A DNA stretch of 44,859 nt from an uncultured Collinsella sp. (GTDB lineage: Bacteria; Actinomycetota; Coriobacteriia; Coriobacteriales; Coriobacteriaceae). A program made the translations under genes and the position numbers. Each line of letters begins with the position of its first letter. The first letter of the stretch is position 1. The notes beneath the pieces were generated by a model that had not been told where the DNA came from, did no database searches, and saw only the letters and a program-made list of their open reading frames with translations. The stretch covers positions 1-44,859 of the forward strand of contig CALKKS010000016.1 in assembly GCA_937995345.1 (NCBI GenBank), in the 5' to 3' direction. Of this stretch, positions 29,713 through 38,473 are shown piece after piece.

Positions 29713-30438
29713 CTACGCGACGTCCCAGGGCATGAGTTCGTCGCCTAGGCGGACGATGCGGTCGTAGAGCACGGTGTGGCGCTCGGCTGGGTTGGCATCC
29801 CGATGAAAATGCCCGTAGTACCAGCGCTTGTAGTCCAAGCGGTCCTCCAGCTCATCGAAAAATGCCGTAAGCCGATCAACGGCGGGGTAATTCCAGCCAG
29901 GTGCCGGATAAAGCGTGGGCGAAAGCATGCGTGTGGAACAGGTGTGAGTGATCACGTAGTCGACCTTCCAGCCCACGCTATCGAGCTTTGCCCGCGCTTC
30001 CTCAAAGTTACGCTCGTCCGGCAGCTCATGCGGCCACCAGCTGGAATACGGCACGCGGTATTCCTTGTCCACGCTCGTGGCGCCGCCCATGGTAAAGACC
30101 GTTGAGCCGTCGAGCTCAAAAACCTCGCCGCGCGTCAGACGCCGTATGGGTGAGGTGTCCGACAGGCGCTGCGTCAGCCCACCATGCCACAGCTCCATGG
30201 GGCGCTCCGCCCAGTGATCGAAACGCTCGTGGTTGCCGTCGACAAACAGCACGGTATAGGGGCGCGACTCCAGCCAAGCGATGTCGGCACATTCCTCGGC
30301 AGAGAAATCCCAGGGAAAGCCAAAGTCGCCAGCAACGATGAGATAGTCGTCGCTCGTCAGGCTATCCCCAAGATCCCAATCACGCAGCTTTTGCATGTCG
30401 ATGCCACCATGAATATCGCCCGTCACATAGACCGTCAT
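29713..30438 (-). CDS. Calcineurin-like metallophosphoesterase (third of three)
   Basis: Cytoplasmic metallophosphoesterase of 241 residues. Metal-binding motifs in order are GDIHG, GDFGF, GNHE and YGHFH, with an additional THTCS. It shares with the protein at 31083-31838 an arrangement not found in the middle gene: RGEVFELDGSTVFTMGGATS and SSWWPHELP. The two are therefore paralogues. Its ATG overlaps the stop codon of the middle gene (ATGA), so translation is coupled. The substrate is unknown; Ap4A-type nucleotides, phosphoproteins or nucleic acid ends are all possible. Confidence 0.88.
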   Translation of the reverse strand: MTVYVTGDIHGGIDMQKLRDWDLGDSLTSDDYLIVAGDFGFPWDFSAEECADIAWLESRPYTVLFVDGNHERFDHWAERPMELWHGGLTQRLSDTSPIRRLTRGEVFELDGSTVFTMGGATSVDKEYRVPYSSWWPHELPDERNFEEARAKLDSVGWKVDYVITHTCSTRMLSPTLYPAPGWNYPAVDRLTAFFDELEDRLDYKRWYYGHFHRDANPAERHTVLYDRIVRLGDELMPWDVA

Positions 30439-31073
30439 CGGACCACCACTTCCCTCTTATATGCTTCGAGCTCGCGCTCAATCTGCCTGTCGCCGGTCTC
30501 GTTGACCCACCAGGGCCATTTCACCCGGCCGCACGGCTCGTCGACTTCGGCGAACCATTCCTTCAGCTCGTCCAAGCTCACCGGCGCATAGTCATTGGCG
30601 TCAACGCCCACGTCATAGCGCAGCAGCCCCTGCTTGTGGTTGAACTCGTTGTACGCGTCGCCGCTGCTGTGGATGTGCCCGTGGAGGTGCCACGATCCAT
30701 GGTTCATGCCCTGCCAGTCCGCCATCGGGTAGTGGCTGAGCACGATCTTCTGCCCGTCGATCTTGAGCACGCAGATCGGCGGCTCCACGGTGAACGCGCC
30801 GGCCACCGCCGGCTGGGTCCAGTCCTTGTCGTGGTTTCCCGGGACGAGGTGGATGCGCCTGCAGGCGATCTGCTTGCGCAGTCTGTACGCATCCTGGGCG
30901 GTCATCTTAAAGCTGAAGTCGCCCAGGATGTAGAACTCATCGTCCGCAGCGACCTTGCCGTTGATGCTATCGACGATGGCGTCGTTCATCTGCCAAATCG
31001 TATCCCACGGGCGGTCGGTGAACTTCAGCACGTTCTCATGCCCAAAGTGGGTATCGCTGGTAAACCAGATCAT
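30435..31073 (-). CDS. Calcineurin-like metallophosphoesterase (second of three)
   Basis: Metallophosphoesterase of 212 residues from a different subfamily than its neighbours. Motifs are SDTHFGHENVL, LGDFSFK, PGNHDKDW, LSHYPM and HGHIHSS. The N-terminus MIWFTSDTHFGHENVLKF is typical of a phage- and plasmid-borne phosphoesterase group, often annotated as hydrolases acting on nucleotides. AGGAG lies six bases before the ATG. It is 10 bp after the first gene and overlaps the third by 4 bp, making a clear operon. Confidence 0.88.
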   Translation of the reverse strand: MIWFTSDTHFGHENVLKFTDRPWDTIWQMNDAIVDSINGKVAADDEFYILGDFSFKMTAQDAYRLRKQIACRRIHLVPGNHDKDWTQPAVAGAFTVEPPICVLKIDGQKIVLSHYPMADWQGMNHGSWHLHGHIHSSGDAYNEFNHKQGLLRYDVGVDANDYAPVSLDELKEWFAEVDEPCGRVKWPWWVNETGDRQIERELEAYKREVVVR

Positions 31074-31082
31074 GGGGATCTC

Positions 31083-31838
31083 CTAACGCTCTTGCTCGGA
31101 ATAGATGCTCGTCGCCTCGCCAAATCCGTCGGGGCGCCGCGCTTCGATTGGCACGATATCTTGGTAGATAAGGCGATGTTTTTCATCACGCCATTCATCG
31201 TCATGGTAATGGCCAAAGAACCAGGTGCGGTAGTCGAGCCGCCCGTCGAGCTCGCCCAAAAAGGCCTGCAGCGAATCATCGTAGAACTCGCGATTGCACT
31301 CCATGCACAGCTCGTCCGCCAAATCGACCGGTGCCTCGTGAGTCACCACATAGTCGACCTTCCAGCCCACGCGATCGAGCGAAGCGCGACAATGCTCCAT
31401 ATCGCTCTCGCTCGGCATTTCCTCGGGCCACCAGGTCTTTCCCTCCTGGCGCCACTGTTTGTCGTGGCTCGCGGCACCGCCCATGGCAAGGACCGTGGTC
31501 CCCGCAATGTCGAATACCTCGCCGCGCATCAGATGGAGCACGTGCGGACGCGCCTCGTGGACGAGACCGCCGTTCCATTCCCGCACCGGCAGCTCCGCCA
31601 ACAGATGGTGATTCTCGTGGTTGCCATCGACAAAACACGTGGTCCAGGACTTAGACTCAAACCAGTCGAGCCAGTATTTGTCGGTGTTCAAGCCACTCCA
31701 TATAAAGCCAAAGTCACCGGCCACGACCACCACGTCGTCGCGCGTCAGCATTCGGCCCAGCGGCCAGCTGCGCGATGAGAAGCGGCTCGCCCCGTATTCG
31801 GCAATACCGTGAACGTCTCCGGTAACAAAAATGGACAT
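31083..31838 (-). CDS. Calcineurin-like metallophosphoesterase (first of three)
   Basis: Metallophosphoesterase of 251 residues with GDVHG, GDFGF, GNHENHH, THEAPVD and FGHYHDD. The central WW-containing insert (KTWWPEEMPSESDM) is shared with the third gene. It is first gene of the three-gene operon. GGAGGT lies upstream, and the ATG at 31838 is taken over a TTG one codon earlier. The tail after residue 225 is unrelated between the paralogues. Confidence 0.88.
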   Translation of the reverse strand: MSIFVTGDVHGIAEYGASRFSSRSWPLGRMLTRDDVVVVAGDFGFIWSGLNTDKYWLDWFESKSWTTCFVDGNHENHHLLAELPVREWNGGLVHEARPHVLHLMRGEVFDIAGTTVLAMGGAASHDKQWRQEGKTWWPEEMPSESDMEHCRASLDRVGWKVDYVVTHEAPVDLADELCMECNREFYDDSLQAFLGELDGRLDYRTWFFGHYHDDEWRDEKHRLIYQDIVPIEARRPDGFGEATSIYSEQER

Positions 31839-31923
31839 CAATCAACACCTCCGCGCTGTACGGCTCCGAACAAATCGATGGCAGAAATTGCAGGCCGGTA
31901 CCGGCACCGGCATCCCTTAGGGC

Positions 31924-32163
31924 TTACCCCTCGTTCTTCCATCCAAACGGGTCAAATACCCAAAAAATCAGATCGAGCACGCCGCCGGTCATCATGGCGC
32001 CGGCAAGGGCAATGGCGACGTGCAGAGAGCCGGAGCTTCGGAGCACGTCGAACGGCCCCAGAACAGCCAGCAACGCGACCGCTGCGCCGGCAAGGCACAG
32101 CGCAAGGCACGGCCCCGCGTCCTCGACACACTTCTTTGCGAGATGCTTGGTGTTGTCACTCAT
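31924..32163 (-). CDS. Small membrane protein, unknown
   Basis: A 79-residue protein with two hydrophobic segments (PCLALCLAGAAVALLAVLG and HVAIALAGAMMTGGVLDLIFW) and a charged N-terminus (SDNTKHLAKKCVEDAG). Start at 32163 has AAGGAG ten bases upstream. A longer frame to 32220 is possible. It is not recognised as any family and stands on the same strand as the phosphoesterases, 85 bp upstream of the first. Upstream lies the word CCGTGCGGAC (32244-32253) discussed in the findings. Confidence 0.65.
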   Translation of the reverse strand: MSDNTKHLAKKCVEDAGPCLALCLAGAAVALLAVLGPFDVLRSSGSLHVAIALAGAMMTGGVLDLIFWVFDPFGWKNEG

Positions 32164-32316
32164 CAATATCGAACTCCTTAGAGGGTCGTTGTTCAGGTAC
32201 ATGCCGCCGCAACGGAGCATGACGGCAGGGTAAGTGTCACATGCCGTGCGGACACGTTTTTAAACCCGCGCGTCCGCAGGGAACCATACCCTTGCAAAAC
32301 AGCCCTGAAGAATCTC

Positions 32317-32673
32317 CTAAACCGCCGACGGACAACATGCTGAACAGGGAATCTTTCCTCGTTTGAGCGCGATCGCTAAAGGCACGCTTGTTTTAATTGC
32401 GTTTTGAGGAAGGCTTTTACATCCCGCAGAGCGGTGATAGATTTTGCCGTTCTTGGTGACGATTACCTTGATTTTTGAAGTATCCACGCTGTAGGGCTTG
32501 GCCGGCGTGGCCATCTTTTGACAAACTGGCTCCGGTTCTTGGGGCCTACTTCTCGAAAAACCAGAGTCACGGAATCGATTGATATAGCTGTCGAAACATC
32601 CATCGAACAGCAGTCCCGTTGCCAGGCCCGCCATGAATCCGCAGGCAATCGCAGCTTCTCCTCTAATCTGCAT
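32317..32673 (-). CDS. Small membrane-anchored protein with Cys/His zinc-type domain
   Basis: A 118-residue protein. An N-terminal hydrophobic segment (AAIACGFMAGLATGLLF) may anchor it. The C-terminal half IVTKNGKIYHRSAGCKSL...ALKRGKIPCSACCP has the H-x3-C...C-x2-C spacing of Ada-type metal-binding small domains found at the end of secreted nucleases and cell-wall proteins. AGGAGG precedes the ATG. It follows the surface-protein gene on the same strand beyond a terminator. Confidence 0.7.
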   Translation of the reverse strand: MQIRGEAAIACGFMAGLATGLLFDGCFDSYINRFRDSGFSRSRPQEPEPVCQKMATPAKPYSVDTSKIKVIVTKNGKIYHRSAGCKSLPQNAIKTSVPLAIALKRGKIPCSACCPSAV

Positions 32674-32703
32674 GCGCTCCTCCTAAATCACCTTTCGAAG
32701 TCA

Positions 32704-32750
32704 TAAAACACGGCGCGCGCCGCGGTCCCTTACCCCTGCGGCGCGCGCCG
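32704..32750 (-). terminator. Terminator of the CAP-domain surface protein gene
   Basis: A very stable stem of CGGCGCGCGCCGC with GCGGCGCGCGCCG, with GTGTTTTATG following on the minus strand. It lies 24 bp past the stop codon. Confidence 0.88.
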
Positions 32751-32774
32751 AAAATGATCCGTTTTCCTCCGTCC

Positions 32775-35700
32775 CTAACGGATCAGTTGGCGGCGCTTGT
32801 CGGAGAGGAAGACGCCGGCGGCAACCAGGACCGTGCCACCGATTACGAAGGTCTCGCCCAGCAGGTCGGACGCATCGCCCGTGGCGGGCATCGTCGTCTG
32901 CTGCGTCGCAATCTCGGTCTTTGCCACCGAATGTTTGGCCTGGTACGCCACCTGAGTGACGGGCTGGGCCTGCTCGGCATTCCCGCGATCGGCGGCCTCT
33001 TGGCGAGCGATCTCGGCGTTGAGCTCGGTAATAGCCTGGTCGAGCTCGGCCTTGGCAGCGGTGTAGTTGGCAAGCGCCTCCAAGTACGCCGGCGCCGCAG
33101 CATCCGTCGCAGCCGCGGCGGCATCGAGCTCGGCCTTGGCGGTCGCGGCGCGCCCAGCGGCATCGTGAGCCACAGCGATCTTGGCGTTGAGCGCCTCATC
33201 TGCATCGTCAGCACTGCCGTTGACAATGGCTTCGGCCAGATTAATCCTGCGCAGGCGGGTGGTCACGGCGGCAGAAGCATCGCAGGCGGCGGCCGCGTCC
33301 GTCACGGCATCGTCAGCCTCCACCACGCCGTACTCGGCTTCGCTCACAGCCATCGCCGCAGCATCGAGTGCGGCAGCCGCAGCGGCTTTGTCCTCAGTAG
33401 CCTTGGCAAGTGATGCTGCGGCGTTCTTAAGCTGGGAGGCGCGGGCGGCAGCTGCATCGGACTTTGCCTGAGCCGTTGCCGCGGCGGCGTCGGCATCGCT
33501 CGCAGCCTGCTGGGCCATATCGAGCTCCGCCTGAGCGGCAACAGCATCGATATCAGCCTGATCTGCATCGCCTTGGGCACCGGCAAGTTCAGCCTCCGCC
33601 TCGCGTTGATTGGCACGAGCGTCCTCGAGTGCAGACGACGCCGCACCAAACGCACGCTGAGCAGCAGCGATATCGGCTGAGTATGCCGCCAGCTCATTCT
33701 GGGCCGCGGCAAGTGCATCCTGCTTGTCGCCAACGCCGGCGCGAGCGGCATCCAGCGCACGCCGGGCAGCGGCAGCCTTGCCCTTGGCGACATCGAGTTC
33801 ATCAGACTTGGCAGTCAAGACACTCTGCGCCACGGTAACCGCAGCGCTGGCAGAATCCACGTCGGCGCGGGCATCAGCCACGGCACGCGCAGCGGCCTCA
33901 GCCGCGGCCTGCTTCTCCCCCACGGCAGCCTGGGTATCCGAGACCCCAGCGGTAGCAGCGTCAACATCGGCGGCAGCAGCATCGACTTGGGCCTGCCTTG
34001 CAGCGGCGGCCTGCGACGCGGCGCTCACCTTGTCGCCAGCCTGCGCAGCCGCGCCCTGAGCGGCAGAAAGCTCCTGACGAGCCGCGTCCACGCCCTGCCC
34101 AGGATTCGCCAGCGAGTCACACCACGCATTAAGCGCGGCCTCGTATTCGGCAACCGTCATCGGATTGGCAGCATTCGTGTACCATCCTCCAGACATAGAG
34201 AACGTCTGCGCCTGCGTAAGCCAACGGTTCATCGTCCCGCGCGTGCAAACCCCCATGCCTGTCACGGTGTAATCGGGATCGATCACATTCATGTAGTGAC
34301 CGACTGTATGCACGCTCCCGCCATGCGCAGCAACGTAGCGGTTCACTTCATCACCATGCTGACGATAAAAATCGAAAGCGGCCTTTCCCGTAAGGCCCGT
34401 CGCCCCCAGCGTAGCCGCAGCGCGGTCAAAGACGGCCTTTTCCTGATCGACCCACTGGATGAACGGATCGCTTCCGTAGTTCCACGCCACGTTTTCACCC
34501 ACGTTGAACTGCTGAGCATGGGCAACCTTGGTGTCGGAATAGTTCGCGTCGGCAATGGCAGTCGCCATCATGCTGTACGTCACCTTGAGCTCGCTCAAGC
34601 CGACGCTCTTGCGGTACTCATTGCACGCCTTGAGCCACACAATCGCTTGCTTCATGTTGGTCAGACTCGTCGCGTCAACTTCCTCGCCCACCTTGGTAAG
34701 GCTGGCATATTTGCAGTTGAGGATCAGATCCGCCGCATCGTCGGCACCCACGCTCTTAAAGAACGCGATAGCACCCTGACGGTAGTTTTCCGCCGAGGCG
34801 TTCGCCGTAGCCTGGGCAGCGTCGAGCTTGGCCTGCGCCTGAGCCACAGCCTGATCGGCCTGCTGCTTTTGAGCCTTTGCCTGGTCGAGCGCCTTGTCGG
34901 CAGCGTTCTTCTCGTCCTTAGCGGCCGAGAGCTTGGCCTGAGCGTCGGCCAGCGCCGCGAGCGCATTGGCATGCTCGGCCTTAGCCTGATCGACGGCGGC
35001 GTCTGCCGCGGTCGCAGTAGCCGTGGCAGCGTCCAACTTGGACTGCGCGTCAGCCGCAGCCTGCTGCTGGACGGCGAGCGCCTGCTGAGCAGCCTGCACC
35101 TCACCCTCGGCAGTGGTCACTTCCTGCGAGGCAGCAGCGAGTTCGCCCTCGCGCTGCGCCTGGACCGACTTGGCGGCGTCCAGCGTGGCAGCGGCGGCGT
35201 CCACCTTGGCCTTGGCAGCCTCGTACTCCGGGCCCGCGGCACCCTGCTCGGCACGGTCGAGATCGGCCTTGGCGGCGTCATAGCTCGCCTGAGCGGCATC
35301 CACATCCGCATCGGCTGAATCCTTTGCCTGCTGAGCTGCCGAAAGCTTGTCCCGCGCGTCCTGCTTTTTAGCCGCGGCGGCATTAACGCCAGCCTGGGCA
35401 TCCACGAGCCTGGCCTGAGCGTCAGCCGCCTGCTGCGTGGCCTGAGCCAGCTCGCTCGCAGCCTGATCAGCTGCAGCCTGGGCAGCGGCCACGGCCTCGG
35501 GCGTGGCATCGGATGCAGCAGCCTGCGCGGCCTCAAGCGCAGATTGGGCATCGCTGAATGCCTTCTGGGCAGCGGCCAGAGCTTCGTCCTTGTCCGCCAG
35601 GTTCTTCTTAGCGGCACCAAGCGCAGCCTGAGCGTCCTCGAGCGCCTTCACATCTGCATCGGCCTTGTCCTGCGCAGCGCCCATCTGCTTTTCCAGCTCG

Positions 35701-36125
35701 GTCGAAGCCGCAGAAGCGGCAGCGTCGCTTGCGCTATGGGCCGCGTCGTAGGCACCCTGCGCCTGCTGCTGGTTGGCAGCGGCGGCGTCGTAAGGAGCGG
35801 CGGCCGCATCCAAATCGGCCTTGGCGGCAGCGGCCTTAGCACGAGCCGCATCGACCGCAGCCTGCAGGTTGGCGACCTTCTGCGCCGCCGACACCGTGCC
35901 CGCGCCAGTACCAGCAGCGGCCGCGCTCGTCAACGGAGACAGCACCGCAGCCGGCTTCCCAGTAGCGTCGGCACCGTTCGCGCCCTGTGCCACCGCGGTC
36001 AGCGGAGACAGCAGCGGCCCGCCCGTCATGGCGATCGTCGCCGCGGCAACCGTCGCCATGCGCCCGGCGGCCTTCGCCTTACCCACAGCGCCGCCATTGA
36101 TGTTCTTATTCACGTTCTTGCTCAT
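32775..36125 (-). CDS. Cell-wall-anchored coiled-coil protein with CAP/SCP domain
   Basis: Predicted surface protein of 1116 residues. It has a signal peptide (positively charged SKNVNKN... then ATVAAATIAMTGGPLLSPLTAVAQ), a very long Ala-rich alpha-helical coiled coil (about 60-450) rich in Ala, Asp, Lys and Gln heptads, a globular CAP/SCP domain at about 455-670 (VWLKACNEYRKSVGLSEL, FNVGENVAWNYGSDPF, GHYMNVIDPDYTVTGMGV), a second coiled coil to about 1060, and a C-terminal sortase signal MPATG at 1079 with hydrophobic segment and KRR tail. The domain would be held in the middle of a stalk. CAP domains occur in adhesion and virulence factors. The ATG at 36125 has AAGGA upstream. Confidence 0.88.
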   Translation of the reverse strand: MSKNVNKNINGGAVGKAKAAGRMATVAAATIAMTGGPLLSPLTAVAQGANGADATGKPAAVLSPLTSAAAAGTGAGTVSAAQKVANLQAAVDAARAKAAAAKADLDAAAAPYDAAAANQQQAQGAYDAAHSASDAAASAASTELEKQMGAAQDKADADVKALEDAQAALGAAKKNLADKDEALAAAQKAFSDAQSALEAAQAAASDATPEAVAAAQAAADQAASELAQATQQAADAQARLVDAQAGVNAAAAKKQDARDKLSAAQQAKDSADADVDAAQASYDAAKADLDRAEQGAAGPEYEAAKAKVDAAAATLDAAKSVQAQREGELAAASQEVTTAEGEVQAAQQALAVQQQAAADAQSKLDAATATATAADAAVDQAKAEHANALAALADAQAKLSAAKDEKNAADKALDQAKAQKQQADQAVAQAQAKLDAAQATANASAENYRQGAIAFFKSVGADDAADLILNCKYASLTKVGEEVDATSLTNMKQAIVWLKACNEYRKSVGLSELKVTYSMMATAIADANYSDTKVAHAQQFNVGENVAWNYGSDPFIQWVDQEKAVFDRAAATLGATGLTGKAAFDFYRQHGDEVNRYVAAHGGSVHTVGHYMNVIDPDYTVTGMGVCTRGTMNRWLTQAQTFSMSGGWYTNAANPMTVAEYEAALNAWCDSLANPGQGVDAARQELSAAQGAAAQAGDKVSAASQAAAARQAQVDAAAADVDAATAGVSDTQAAVGEKQAAAEAAARAVADARADVDSASAAVTVAQSVLTAKSDELDVAKGKAAAARRALDAARAGVGDKQDALAAAQNELAAYSADIAAAQRAFGAASSALEDARANQREAEAELAGAQGDADQADIDAVAAQAELDMAQQAASDADAAAATAQAKSDAAAARASQLKNAAASLAKATEDKAAAAAALDAAAMAVSEAEYGVVEADDAVTDAAAACDASAAVTTRLRRINLAEAIVNGSADDADEALNAKIAVAHDAAGRAATAKAELDAAAAATDAAAPAYLEALANYTAAKAELDQAITELNAEIARQEAADRGNAEQAQPVTQVAYQAKHSVAKTEIATQQTTMPATGDASDLLGETFVIGGTVLVAAGVFLSDKRRQLIR

Positions 36126-36181
36126 TGCCGATTCCTTCCCACGATGAGCTGATGTTTGACACACATAGTCGATCTAACGTG

Positions 36182-36208
36182 CCCCGCTAAAAAGAGGTGA
36201 TAGCGGGG
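36182..36208. other. Hairpin upstream of the surface protein gene
   Basis: CCCCGCTA pairs with TAGCGGGG around an AAAAGAGGTGA loop. It lies between the small acidic gene and the surface protein gene. No T-run follows on the minus strand. It may be a processing site, weak terminator or leader element. Confidence 0.4.
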
Positions 36209-36246
36209 TAATTAAATCGGAGGAGTTGGAGACAAGCCCACATCCA

Positions 36247-36441
36247 TCAGCGGATGCCGAGCTCATACTCCCGCTCGCGCTCAATATCATTCAGGTACTC
36301 ATAATCTTCGGAGCCAAGCTCTGAATCATCTTGAGCGAACATGTAGTTCTCAGACTTAGAACAAATGCTGTAACCGCAGATGGTATTGAGATCGATATGG
36401 TCGGTATTGTCGTTGTAAAGGGGGAAAATTCTGCTGGTCAT
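36247..36441 (-). CDS. Small acidic protein, unknown
   Basis: A 64-residue acidic protein, rich in Asp and Glu at the C-terminal half (DDSELGSEDYEYLNDIERER). Support comes from its own strong promoter (36522-36550), GAGAGG upstream of the ATG at 36441, and a codon pattern in line with neighbours. It resembles nothing I recognise. It lies between the PIWI-like gene and the surface protein gene, on the same strand as both. Confidence 0.55.
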   Translation of the reverse strand: MTSRIFPLYNDNTDHIDLNTICGYSICSKSENYMFAQDDSELGSEDYEYLNDIEREREYELGIR

Positions 36442-36482
36442 GCTCAAGTACCTCTCAACATAAACTGAAAACTCGTTTGCTT

Positions 36483-36499
36483 GGTCTCTTTTTGAGACC
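36483..36499 (-). other. Leader hairpin of the small acidic gene
   Basis: GGTCTC pairs with GAGACC around a five-base loop (AAAAA on the minus strand) about 25 bp downstream of the promoter. Confidence 0.4.
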
Positions 36500-36521
36500 C
36501 CATCTGATGTGCTATGGCTGC

Positions 36522-36550
36522 AGTATATGTTCTCCCTTTTTACAATGCAA
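36522..36550 (-). promoter_or_regulatory. Sigma-70 promoter of the small acidic gene
   Basis: TTGCAT and TATACT with an exact 17-bp spacer on the minus strand. It lies just past the end of the PIWI-like gene and about 80 bp before the small acidic gene. Confidence 0.75.
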
Positions 36551-36594
36551 GCATAATTTCAAAAAGTTCTAGGAGCGATAATTGCGCAACACCA

Positions 36595-38445
36595 TCACTT
36601 GCCGCCACCGCCATCCCCCACCGCGCCCTCACGCGCAGCGCACTCGTTGAGATACTTGACCGGAATCGGCCATACGGACGGAGCCTTATAGCGCGAAAGG
36701 CCTATGTTGGCCAGCTGAACCAACAACTCGGACAAATCATCGCCGCCGAGCATCTCAATCGAACGCACGTGAATCGCAGTCGCCATATCCTCCTGGGTGC
36801 CGTTGTTGACGCCCACAAAATAGCAAGTCCTGCCCGCGCGCTCGAACGTTCCAATGCCGTAATAAGGCGAGTTGTAGCTCTCGAAAATCTCTTTCTTACG
36901 CCCCGCCCTGCCCGCGAGCTGATGCTCGCCCACCAGAGCCATAAAGTTGTTGGAAAACGTCGTCAGCCCCGTATCCCGCACGCGAGCAAGCATAGACCGC
37001 CCGTTCGCGTGCACGTCAAAGACATAGGCGCCCTTATCGAATTTGCCGTCCGCGGTCAGCAGATCGAGCTCCATCTCGTCCTCGGGACCATCCTCTGCCG
37101 AATGTGAGGCATAGCGCATGTCCCCATCCGCGCCAATCACCAACGTAGCGATACGCGAATCCAGCTCAATCTTGTCCTTTGCTTTATGCGGCGCATCGAC
37201 TAAGCCACACACCGTCACCGACTCAATATCCAAAGCGTCAAGATCAAACGCCGCCACCCGCTCGTCGACAACATCCTGCTTTACCAGCAGTTCTTTGAGC
37301 ATGGCGCCCAGGATCGCCTCTTGCGCGTTGCGATCCTTTTGCTTTGATGCCACCTTAAACAGTGGCTCGCACACATCCGGCGTCACGTGCTGTTCCACCA
37401 CGCCAACATGTAAGGCATAGCCGTCGTCCTCAGCAAACTCATTGGGCACAACTACAAGGTTCAGCGCCTGCGAATCCACGGTCCTTCCGCCATACGATGC
37501 GCGAACGCCCCACGAGGAATCGTTAAGCCGATCGGCCAGCCGGCGCGCCACTTCGGCAAGCCCATTACGCGCAAACGACACCACTATCCGCTGCCCCGCC
37601 ATGCGCTCCGCAACCACGCGCGCGTACTCATCACCCTTGAGCACCTCGTAGAAACTCTTACGCGGGTATTCCATGAGCGTCACCCGGGCGAAGTCGCTGT
37701 AACGGCGTTCGAGAATCTGCAGCTCTCGATACAGAATGCCCTTCTTGGTATAGGCGACCTTGTCCGCCTGGGCCGAGAACGTCAGATCACGGCGCTTGGA
37801 CGGCTTGTCGCCCTTGGCTCGGCGCAGGATGTACTCGTCTTTTTGTTCGTGGGCAAGCACCATCGTCGCCACGGGCGATAGCCTGTAGCCCACTTGGCTC
37901 TTAATCTTTTCGAGCTCTTTCTCGTCACCTTGTGCCCTGCCAATAAGCACACGGCGCTTGGTGAACGTCCGAATCTTAAGATCGAAAGTGCAATCCTCAT
38001 CGATAACAATTTCAACCGTTTCGATCTTGGCAGGTCCCCTTCCTTCGCTTTCGACAGCATCGCGGCGGGCACCCTTGGCGCTAATGACATACAGGTGACC
38101 GGTGTCATTGGGAACATCGTCCTCAATCCCCTCAAACTGAGAGCAGGAGTTGAACAGCAAACGGAGCGCAACGTAATCGTCCAACTCGTTCCAATTAGTT
38201 TTAATCGGAACCACTTGCTCCTGATAAAGCGAAGCATTAAGGTCGCCCGTCTGCACACCCGCCTTGACCATCAAAAAGATGCGGTTGTCCGCAAGCTGCG
38301 TAAGCGCCACGACCTTGCCTGTCTGGCACACGTCGGCCATAAAGTTCGCCACGGCATGCTTGCCCGCATCGCCCACGTTGCACCAAAAGACCGAGTAGCG
38401 TTCCTCGGCAGCCGCGGCGTCGAGCCGCAACTTGAACTCGGACAC
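36595..38445 (-). CDS. Candidate PIWI/Argonaute-like protein (pPIWI-RE type)
   Basis: About 616 residues, soluble. The first half is unrecognised (starts VSEFKLRLDAAAAEERY). The second half has a MID-like stretch: GYALHVGVVEQHVTPD around 343-357, where Argonautes have a Gln in GxxTQxVT, then NAQEAILGAMLKELLVKQDVV, the helix where others read KLGG. An RNase H-like segment follows: SRIATLVIGADGDMRYAS, later GAYVFDVHANGR, and the end RSIEMLGG...LSRYKAPSVWPIPVKYL, which resembles the conserved WPIPLHYA-type C-terminus of PIWI proteins. A full DEDX catalytic set is not evident, so it may be catalytically inactive. GTG at 38445 has GGGAGA before it; a GTG at 38490 would overlap the helicase. The family call is inference. 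Confidence 0.45.
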   Translation of the reverse strand: MSEFKLRLDAAAAEERYSVFWCNVGDAGKHAVANFMADVCQTGKVVALTQLADNRIFLMVKAGVQTGDLNASLYQEQVVPIKTNWNELDDYVALRLLFNSCSQFEGIEDDVPNDTGHLYVISAKGARRDAVESEGRGPAKIETVEIVIDEDCTFDLKIRTFTKRRVLIGRAQGDEKELEKIKSQVGYRLSPVATMVLAHEQKDEYILRRAKGDKPSKRRDLTFSAQADKVAYTKKGILYRELQILERRYSDFARVTLMEYPRKSFYEVLKGDEYARVVAERMAGQRIVVSFARNGLAEVARRLADRLNDSSWGVRASYGGRTVDSQALNLVVVPNEFAEDDGYALHVGVVEQHVTPDVCEPLFKVASKQKDRNAQEAILGAMLKELLVKQDVVDERVAAFDLDALDIESVTVCGLVDAPHKAKDKIELDSRIATLVIGADGDMRYASHSAEDGPEDEMELDLLTADGKFDKGAYVFDVHANGRSMLARVRDTGLTTFSNNFMALVGEHQLAGRAGRKKEIFESYNSPYYGIGTFERAGRTCYFVGVNNGTQEDMATAIHVRSIEMLGGDDLSELLVQLANIGLSRYKAPSVWPIPVKYLNECAAREGAVGDGGGGK

Positions 38446-38473
38446 GGCAATGTCTCCCAAGCCGCATGGCTGA

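Noticed and set aside
32775..36125. DNA-level repeats in the surface-protein gene
   Set aside because: The repeated look comes from Ala-rich heptads in the coiled coil. No tandem DNA unit of fixed length was seen.
36126..36246. Riboswitch in the leader of the surface protein
   Set aside because: Only one simple hairpin is present. No known aptamer motif was recognised.
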